A stretch of DNA of 64,000 bases, from assembly GCA_037951105.1 (NCBI GenBank), contig JBAMJV010004331.1, forward strand, positions 1 to 64,000, given 5' to 3'. A program made the translations under genes and the position numbers. Of this stretch, positions 56,601 to 64,000 are shown one piece after another. Source of the stretch: Echinarachnius parma (lineage: Eukaryota > Echinodermata > Echinoidea > Clypeasteroida > Echinarachniidae). Position 1 is the first letter of the stretch, and the number at the start of each line of letters is the position of its first letter. The notes under the pieces were generated by a model. It saw nothing but the letters and a program-made list of their open reading frames with translations, was not told the DNA's origin and made no database searches.

Positions 56601-59600
56601 TTTTGACTTTGTATTTAGCACTCTTTCCAAACGATTTCGATGTACCTTCGTATCCCCAGTCCCCTATTATGATACTGAGTGCAGCTTTGTAATGTAATAT
56701 AATAATAATAATAGACAAGCATTTATATTGCGCCATCGTGGCAAGCAAGCGCATCAAGCATTTCAAGGAATAAATTCCTGCCAGGTACCCATTCACTACA
56801 CCTGGGTTGAGAGCAGGAATTGTGGATAAAGTGTCTTGCTGAAGGACACACGCGCCGCGGTTGGGAATCGAACCCACGACCCTCGTATTGAAAGACGAAG
56901 GCCCGGACCAATATACCACGACACTCCCACTGCCCATGAGACGATGCATAACCACAAAATGATTGTTTGGTTATTCTATGTATTTTTAATGAAAATTGTG
57001 AAAAATAGTATGAAAACAGTTCCAAGGGCCTGAAACAGATTATAAAGATTTCGCTTGTCATAAATAGCTATGATTGAATATTCGTGGACTTGATGTGAAA
57101 GGTTGGAAGGGCACAAGCTTTCCACATATGAGGTCCCGAGTTTGGAATCAGAGAGTGCCCGGAAGGATGGAACGTGATTCATTAGCAATGTATTCATATA
57201 CAAGGTGTCAGGCTGGAAGACTCCCATGTGTGTTAGAAATGTGCACTCTTGTGTGCAGGATTGATTGCAGTATCCAATGACTGGGGATAAATATAATGAC
57301 GCACCGCGATCGTCATACATTGATACGTTCGCTAAATCGTAACATCCATTTTATCAATATAATTATTACATATTTCTTTGTTTCAAATTATTTTATTTTG
57401 TATTGTTTTATCCTTTGTTTTGCTAGTGTACTGTTTTGTCATCTTACTAAATGCCATCGAACATGTATAAGGTTTTACAGCTAAATATTTGTGTCATTCT
57501 ATAATCTGCACCATTTGCAGACAGATTTTGGTCCATAGGCGTATGTGAAATTTCATGTTCTGTGTCTGACACGTGACATATAAAGGCACGTGACAAAAAA
57601 ACAATATAAGTAAAAAGGCAAATTTTTGTATCAAAAGATGCACAACTATCCATGAAAGACATAATTCGAAGCAATTGGATGATAGCAGCATGCGTTTGGG
57701 TGTAATCTTGAAAATACCAGAGTAGGATATTCATGAACCCTAATGATTTAATGCGCTTTTAACGTATATTAGGGGTAAAATCCTTCATATTTTTGTGCGG
57801 ACTTCCAGGAGCTAGTTCGCGAGGTTGTCCACCTAGGTTATGCTTCTAGTAGGTCCTAGAAGACAATTCTGGGTCCAAACCTTTTATAACATTCCATGTA
57901 TGAAAAACCCCCTTTGCTCCCTGGGTAAATGGTTAAATATTCAAATCGGTATTTTAATAGTTGTTGATGAACTCTCTACTTAATCATTATTTTAGCAACA
58001 CATCACATGCATAAATTTGTATGAATATGGTTGTAACCAATGCCTTATTAGAGCCTTCTTGTGTTTTAATGGCGCCTTTTTAATGATAACAGGCTTTTTA
58101 CTTAGTCGTTTGTATTTTTGTATACCTTTCGAGCATGATGGGGTTATAAATATTAGTTTGTAATGTTATTGTTCAGGTTTTGGTTACTAGAGTTCAGCCT
58201 TATCAAAACTGTACTACCCCTTTAATTTCAGGATTTTTTTTTCAATTCTGATTGAACTGGGTTGAAAGAATCAGCTCAGACAGAACCATGTAAACTAGAT
58301 TTTGAGTCATGTTTCTGAATAATGCCCTCTTTTATTCACATCTGCTATTTTAATGTAAACAGCGTCGTCTTTTAAATTGATATACCATTTAAAATTGTTT
58401 ATTTTGTAGTTTTTAGCTAACAAAGATAACGTATACGTTTTAGAGATCGACATTAAGTTCTACCGGTACTTTCTTTTCATTTACGTGTCGAAAGTTCCCA
58501 TCAGCACCCTATACACCTCTACTTGCCACCTCATTTGTCAAACCTTTATACATTTACAGTTCATGTAAATGCATAAATGTATATATTCAGGCTGTAATTG
58601 GATACAACAATTAAAACAATAATCAAGATCGTGCAATATGTTGCCACAAACTTCAATAATGATTTTTTCATAAATAAAATTCGAGGTGTAATTCTAATTC
58701 AATTACCTGTCGTTCCGCTAAATGTCCCCAGCGTAAGCTTGTAGTAGTATCTCTCCTTTGCAATCAGAAACCTGTTGTACTCCGCGTACTGCTCTCCCCC
58801 GTCCCAGCCTTCCAACTCGATCCGAAGAGCGGAGCGTTTTTGAGCTGAGAGGAGTCGGATCTTATCATTCCCCAACCAATGCTCCTCGTCGACCCTCCCG
58901 AAGCCCTCCTTGTAGTCAGACCAGTCCAGATTGAAATCCACCTGTCCTCCTTCCCTTCTCTGGAATACCTGTAGGAAAAGAAGAGGTCCAAACACATGGT
59001 GCATTAGAACAACGTGACGGCAAATATTTAAACCCAGTGGATAAGTTCACCCATACAGTTAGGCGCAATAATCCAGGAAAATGGGTCCACCACCGAGGAT
59101 GTCAAACATGGAATTAGAAAGGCCATGGTTGCAGTCCAAAGACGGAACACAACATGGAGATCACTAAAAATAAGAACAACAACAAAAATAGAACTATTAA
59201 CAAACTTATCCTATCAATCATTCTGTTCGGAGCACAAACATGGATGCTTAAAAAGGAAAATGAGAACAGGCTTCTTATTTGAGATGGCATGTCTCAGCAA
59301 ATTCCTCGGAATTGCACAAATGGTCAAAGTTAAAAATACATTAATCAGAGAATCTTCCAGAAAAAACTGCTACTTCGGGCACGTCCAGCAAATAAAATCA
59401 TCACGCCTCCCCAAAATTGCGACGGGATTAAAGGGGCCCTGCAACCCAAATGCATGTCCTCTAAGCCCCACCTCCTAAAAAACCCTCCAGAGAAAATTAT
59501 ATTGTTGACCTGCAGTGACAAAATTTGTCAATCACAGGTCAGCTACCATGAGATTAACAAAAGATGAAAGTACAAAAAGAACATCCACAAAGTAGGCTAA

Positions 59601-62600
59601 TCACAATAGCATCACACGGTTGAATAGAATACCAACTCACATAACTTCAATTACAATAGATGTTGCTATGTCTGAAGAAAAGCACTGTCTAAGCTATTGC
59701 ATGGAGGTTTGCAGGGCATGCTTTTGTGTGGATGTTCTTTTTGTACTTTCATATTTTGTTAATCTCATGGTAGCTGACCTGTGATTGACAAATGATGTCA
59801 CTGCAGAATAGAATTTGCTCTGGAGGGTTTTTTAGGAGGTGGGGCTTAGCAACATGAAGACAAATAAATGATTAAATGTTTAAAAATATACAAAACATAT
59901 TTGGGTCAAACCGTTTACAAATATTGAATGTGTACACTAATACAGATGAACAGAGGTCAACATGTATTTGGGTTGCAGGGCCCATTTAAGGGAGGGTCAA
60001 GCTTATGGATCAAAGCTATGGGGTCTAGGAGTAAACTCCCTTAGAAATGGAAAGGTTCCCTGAAATTAGACTTCATTGAAATAAATGTACACACAATAGC
60101 TAGTACATGTATAGCAAAATAGATTTACTTGTTTTTAATCTATGCGCATTTTCTATAAAGCTTTACGTAAGTGTGTATTGTCCTTTTACTCTTCCTTACC
60201 ATCCATCATGGGCGTCGATCATGGGGGGGGGGGGGGGGGGGATATATTCCACCCCAATACAATACAATACAATATAAGTTATTATATAGTGCTAAATACA
60301 TAAATGTTTCATAGCGCTTGAGGTGCGGGGGACGGCCTGTATTATCACCCCCCCTCCCCCCCCCCCCCCCCCCCAATATATGGTGTTCAGAAATATAAAA
60401 TAACATTAAAATGAAGGGACATTACCCCCTCTGATTCATTATGTGAAAGTTAATACAACAGTCTTCTTTAAACTACATCTTGATAGTGCTAAACTGCCCA
60501 AATCCAAAAATCTTCCGGGGGCTGGCGCCCCCTGGAACGCCTATTAAGGCCATCTGCCCAAGGTCCCTTGTATACACACCTAATCAGGATTTCCCGCTAT
60601 TGCCCACTAAAAATGAGCTAACATTCAACATACTATTTGATTCGTAACGATTTTTGCGTATTTACATAATCATGAAACAACATCTTTAGTTATTGATATT
60701 CAAAATCCTAAAGCGTCCGGGGGCTCCGCCTCCTGGACCCCCCATTGAGATAACAAATGTGAGGGCAGATTGACTGATTCAGTTTCAGGGTTCCAGCAGG
60801 TTGCTTGCAATGTGCACTTCATAAATCTGAACATTTTAAACCAACTAACTAAGAAAATGCCCGTTGACTTTAATTTAGGTGTCATGTTGGTTAAAAACTA
60901 TTTTGTCCCCCCCCCCCCCCCCCCCCCCCCCCCCTCGTCATAAAATCCCGGACACACTACGTTTCTAGGTGGTAGCTTTACTATTTCGCCGATGATGGTC
61001 AAAATGACGTTTCATCCCCCCAATAGGCGAGAAAAAAAAATCGACGCTCTTGCCATCCATTACATTATTTTCAGAGGCTTCCCTAGATATATTAGGCGTA
61101 TGGAATTGTCTGTCCAAGTCATAAGTTGCTATGGACTACGGCCCGATTAATCATGAAACACATAGTCAGGTATTTTACAAAATCTATCAACTTACGCTAG
61201 ACTTAAAAGGCAGAAATAACTCGTAGCCAGTTAGAAGGAAAGAACAGTTCTGGTTAGCCTGGGCGCGTCAAAATAAATGTATAATGAGATAATGAAAAAG
61301 TTATTGTTGCGTGCGAAGGGGCACAGTGATTTTAAAGAAAACATAAAACTTTGTTTCATTAAATTCTGTTCAGAAACAGCTGAACAAATACATTAATAAT
61401 TGGAATGGCTGTTGCCCCGCACCACTTATTCCGATAATTAACAAAATATATAATTAATAAAGCCTACACATTGTCGAGAATATACCAAAGTGTATTTAAA
61501 GTGTGTTCGTGATCTCTGTATTGAATCATAATTATGTTTCCCAAACATTACAACTTGTAGGTGTCTAGAACGCGCCCTCGCCTGTTACCGACTGCTTTTC
61601 GAATGAAAACAGCCTTCTAACTTCGTCATTTGTTTTACCCTCTAAGCATCGTTGAAGTATAACTACAGTTTTAATTAGTTTTTAATGATAACGTATACAC
61701 ATCTAAGTTTGACCAGAACAGTAGTTTCCCTTTATATCGTTCTACACAGCTGTGGAATTGGAATAGCCCATTGATGGTTTTCATGCGCCATTGTCTCTCC
61801 TTATAGATTGAAGTTCCATTAAAAAGGTTTGGCCAGCCACCCATGATATCATGCCCTATTAATCCTTTGATCAAAGGGATTTACATCGTACTGGTGACTT
61901 GTTAAACCATTTCATGTGAATGTGAAGCAGCTCTTTGTATGGATGCCTACAAAATAAATCAAGGTTCGCGCATGATCTAAATCAATCAATGGGCTAGTTA
62001 AATTGCACAGGTGTGAAACGGTTAAGCTGGTTACTGGTAATTGTTGCCTTTTAAGTCTGTATTGTATTGTGATGTACGTAGTAGAATACCGTCCCATGTA
62101 CAACGGTCATTAACAAATCTTCATCTTACCGTCCAACCTCCTCCGTCCGTTTCCATGTCACAGTACACACGGAATGGCTCCTCCGCACCATCCGGCATCA
62201 CCATGTAGATGCCGCTCACTGTGTTCCCCGCCGCTAGGATCTCCGCACAATCCCGTAAATAGCCGCTGCCGTAAGATGATGATACTTTGAAGTCACTCTC
62301 AGCAGATACCTGCAAGTGAAAGAAAAAGCGCCTTTATATTTAAATTACTACAATGGCGAGACTATGAACAGAGATACAACAATTTTTGTCAATTTTGAAG
62401 TCCTCGAAAGGTCTTTAAATTTAAAGTAGACTTTCAAAACAAACCCCTCATATTCAAGATAAATCTTCGCCTTGCTTCATAATACGATTAAAATATTGTT
62501 TAAATACTTCCGTCAAATGCCTTGAAATTGACATTTGTAAACATTTAAAAATATATATATAATTTGCCTGTACAGATCGTTATTAACATTGTATGTACAT

Positions 62601-63140
62601 GTATTTGTTTATTTCCACTTCACAAAACAGGACGACCAATTTTCCGAGAGATTGTCTCGTACCGTGAATTAACGAGGTCTCCGTGGCGTAATGGTCATCG
62701 CGTCGGTGTTCAACCGGAGACCCAGGTTCGAGTTCTGGCAGATACATTACTTTAACCCGTGCATTTTCTGCTCGTTAGCTGGTTAGGAGGAACCAATGAA
62801 CGAAACAATCACTTATTCCTTTCGTATAATAATATTTCATTTTCGTTGTAAGTTTTGTATATAAATCTAATATACAACATGAACAAAACGAAACGCGATA
62901 TTATCCAGTAACCCTTTTGCCTCTTACAACAATTGTGGAAGGCCGCAGACCGTAGACACTTTCGTTGTTTATATGAAAGAGGTACTTGAATTTGAGAAAA
63001 TATATTACCAGCCTATTTATTGAGTTATTAGCCGACGACTGACGAACAAGACACGCTGCAACTAGACAAAAGCAGTACATGAGCATTTTACTGCTGTAGA
63101 CTCTTTCTCCTATGTACGCCATCGTTTGTTTTTGCCGCAT
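53403..63140 (-). CDS. FReD gene C: intact secreted fibrinogen-related lectin, divergent binding region
   Basis: Spliced from 63009-63140 (signal peptide), 62130-62309, 58707-58968 and 53403-53671, giving 280 residues with the same phases as gene B. It has MLMYCFCLVAACLV as the signal core, RDCAEILAAG and [32 protein letters not shown] and RIELEGWDG. The last exon departs from A and B: the calcium loop reads STRDAEHD, and both cysteines around the GWW segment are replaced (HYADSNSAWWYGTNAG). The open frame and normal stop suggest a functional, diverged protein. Intron 3 holds a split TTAA MITE with a 3.6 kb TIR element; intron 2 holds a LINE relic and another TTAA MITE. Confidence 0.85.
54207..54334. 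mobile_element. TTAA MITE in gene C intron 3, left part
   Basis: CAGTTTTGGTAGAGAGGGCG to ..AAAATCGGTTCAGAAAT. It corresponds to the start of 16547-16983 in gene B, but the first dozen bases and TTAA are lost. Confidence 0.8.
54335..57927. mobile_element. TIR element TACCCAGGGAGCAAA (3.59 kb), superfamily unknown
   Basis: TACCCAGGGAGCAAA at the left and TTTGCTCCCTGGGTA at the right, flanked by AAT (54332-54334, 57928-57930). The gene B paralogue gives the empty site CAGAAATGGCTAAATATT, so the 3-base duplication (or AAAT, 4) is well supported. Inverted similarity extends about 370 bases inward (CAACCTAGGTGGACAACCTCG; CACGTGTC; CATCTTTTGATAC). The interior shows no transposase, only a SINE, so it is non-autonomous. 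Confidence 0.88.
56698..56945 (-). mobile_element. tRNA-derived SINE
   Basis: On the minus strand a tRNA-like head (GTGGTATATTGGTCCGGGCC A-box; GGGTTCGATTCCCAACC B-box; anticodon loop CTTTCAA, Glu-like TTC) is followed by a body with CAGCAAGACACTTTATCC and GGGTACCTGGCAGGAATT and a (TATTAT)n-type tail at 56698-56716. Confidence 0.85.
57928..58225. mobile_element. TTAA MITE in gene C intron 3, right part
   Basis: Resumes GGTTAAATATTCAAATCGGT and ends ACTACCCCTTTAA at 58225. The adjoining intron sequence (GATTGAACTGGGTTGAAAGA) matches 17000-17050 in gene B. Confidence 0.85.
58707..58968 (-). CDS. Gene C exon 3 (central FReD)
   Basis: 262 bases, from [12 protein letters not shown] to ..GTFSGTTG, donor GTAATT. 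Frame intact where gene A has lost a T. Confidence 0.9.
59140..59427 (+). mobile_element. LINE relic, RT tail
   Basis: Reads ILFGAQTWMLKKENENRLL, a stop, then EMACLSKFLGIAQ and NCYFGHVQQI: the post-catalytic region of an RTE/CR1-like RT. Degenerate and cut by the following MITE. Confidence 0.75.
59428..59989. mobile_element. TTAA MITE with AAAGGGGCCCTGCAACCC ends (562 bases)
   Basis: TTAAAGGGGCCCTGCAACCC at the left and GGGTTGCAGGGCCCATTTAA at the right. Inverted similarity runs through most of the element (GTCAATCACAGGTCAGCTAC against GTAGCTGACCTGTGATTGAC). It sits in a LINE relic in gene C intron 2. Confidence 0.88.
59990..62120. other. Gene C intron 2 remainder
   Basis: G tract 60223-60240, C tract 60350-60374 and a C tract of about 26 at 60908-60934. 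61430-61620 matches gene B intron 2. No exon seen. Confidence 0.6.
62130..62309 (-). CDS. Gene C exon 2 (N-terminal FReD)
   Basis: 180 bases, phase 0, acceptor TTGCAG, donor GTAAGA. RDCAEILAAGNTVSGIYMV then [12 protein letters not shown]. Confidence 0.9.
62677..62745 (+). repeat. tRNA-derived SINE head, unit-3 copy
   Basis: The best preserved of the three. GTCTCCG and CAGATAC form a partial acceptor stem (5 of 7 pairs), with A-box TGGCGTAATGGTC and T-arm CCAGG-TTCGAGT-TCTGG. The anticodon arm is imperfect, so it is a tRNA pseudogene or SINE head. Confidence 0.65.
63009..63140 (-). CDS. Gene C exon 1 (signal peptide)
   Basis: 44 codons from the MRQKQTMAY ATG to ..NSINRL, donor GTAATA. An upstream in-frame ATG at 63230 exists but lies upstream of the TATA box, so the downstream start is chosen. 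Confidence 0.8.
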
Positions 63141-63212
63141 CCACGCTGTATATATTCGACGTCTGTTTACATCTGCTGAAGAAGTGAAGAATAACATTGC
63201 CAACAAGCTATC

Positions 63213-63218
63213 TTTATA
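63213..63218 (-). promoter_or_regulatory. TATA box of gene C
   Basis: TATAAAGATAGCTTGTTGGC on the minus strand, about 75 bases upstream of the chosen ATG. Confidence 0.65.
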
Positions 63219-63495
63219 CAGTTTCGACATTTGTTTTCCTATCTAAAACCATACACTTATCAGTCAAGGCTGTCAACAGATGTTATTTATCATTTTCATA
63301 TCTAGGCTATAATTATGTCTGTCTATCTGTTTATGGCACAGGTATTACGCATACTCCTTTAAATTCAAAACATGAATAACAACAACGCAATACGCGTACA
63401 CTCTGCTTTTTAATGCCATCCCTGGCGACACCACGACTATTAATTTGTTATTCATTTACACTGTTTACATGAGCCTATAAAAAAGCCACTATATG

Positions 63496-63636
63496 CACTG
63501 CCAAAATGAGGGTGTTAAATTAACATCACTGGTTTCTATATTGGTCCTACATCAGCCTGGTGTAGACCAATATAGGACACCAGTGGTGTTAATATTACAC
63601 CAGTGGTGTAAATTTAATATCCTCGTTTTGCAGCTG
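63496..63636. mobile_element. Palindromic MITE (~141 bases)
   Basis: CACTGCCAAAATGAGGGTGT and, inverted, CAGCTGCAAAACGAGGATAT, with an inner palindrome TATATTGGTCCTAC..GTAGACCAATATAGG and repeated CCAGTGGTGT. Confidence 0.75.
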
Positions 63637-63678
63637 TGTGCAGCACCCTATCAAGCTACTTTGACTTTCCCAGGCCCA

Positions 63679-63694
63679 AGGGGGGGGGGGGGGT

Positions 63695-63728
<34 letters not shown>
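63679..63728. repeat. G tract (~50 bases, one T)
   Basis: Among the longest homopolymers of the window. It produces a glycine-rich spurious ORF. Confidence 0.95.
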
Positions 63729-64000
63729 CTCATATAGGGGCCCCCTCTCTAATTTATTTATTATTCAATCAACCACTTTCATATTTGGCACACGTGTCAA
63801 GCAGGTCAAGCACTACAAGTTGCAAACCATAAACAAATTAAGAACAATTTCAGAAGTTAGAGGTTTTTGAGATGTTTTCATCAAATGGACTGTTATCAAA
63901 TTGCACTTTTTAACATAATTATGAAATATTACATATTCTGGAACATATAGATCATGACATATGTGTGGAATTTAATGGGCGTTAGAAGCCCATTAGGTCC

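Noticed and set aside
54335-57927. Coding genes suggested by ORFs of 90-124 codons
   Set aside because: No recognisable domains; several overlap the SINE or the inverted ends, and they face each other on both strands.
62901-63230. Upstream ATG extension of the gene C first exon
   Set aside because: The extra 30 residues lie across the TATA box and are not shared by the other three first exons.

Overview
The window is eukaryotic, intron-containing and very rich in transposable elements, with an AT-rich background broken by long G or C homopolymers. Secreted fibrinogen-domain (FReD) lectins, CR1/L2-like and other non-LTR retrotransposons, TTAA-target MITEs, a foldback element resembling the sea-urchin TU type, and tRNA-derived repeats together suggest a marine invertebrate, perhaps an echinoderm, hemichordate or cephalochordate. 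The species cannot be fixed from the sequence.

The only host genes I can support are three tandem, minus-strand, four-exon genes for short secreted fibrinogen-related proteins (ficolin-like, without a collagen region). Each has a signal-peptide exon with a TATA box about 75-80 bases upstream, then three exons that together encode one fibrinogen C-terminal domain. Gene A (6302-10758) carries indels and a lost stop codon and looks like a pseudogene. Gene B (15455-25144) is intact and has a second signal-peptide exon with its own TATA box at 25968-26096, so it may use alternative promoters. Gene C (53403-63140) is intact but has lost a conserved cysteine pair and changed the calcium loop. Flanking non-coding sequence is also shared by the three units, so they arose by segmental tandem duplication. 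They now differ mainly in the elements inserted into them.

Layout: 1-5500 is duplicated non-coding sequence, a truncated LINE and a TTAA MITE. 5.8-10.9 kb is gene A with a piggyBac-type MITE in intron 1. 11-15.4 kb is a second copy of the duplicated flank. 15.4-26.2 kb is gene B, with a hAT MITE and a 3.6 kb defective CR1/L2-like LINE in intron 1. 27.6-33.6 kb is a 5.27 kb foldback element built from tandem repeats and nested between inverted flanks. 34.4-35.8 kb is a mirrored minisatellite around a long (CA)n tract. 37.1-38.1 kb holds four tRNA-like genes, three in tandem and one inverted. 39-53 kb is an insertion-rich block with a SAP-domain ORF, two TIR elements of unassigned family, and a nearly complete LINE. 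53.4-63.2 kb is gene C, with a 3.6 kb TIR element in intron 3 and a further TTAA MITE in intron 2. The end is a palindromic MITE and a 50-base G tract.

I saw no CRISPR array, no bacterial operon and no rRNA. Homologies are read by eye, and family names are judgements without a database search.
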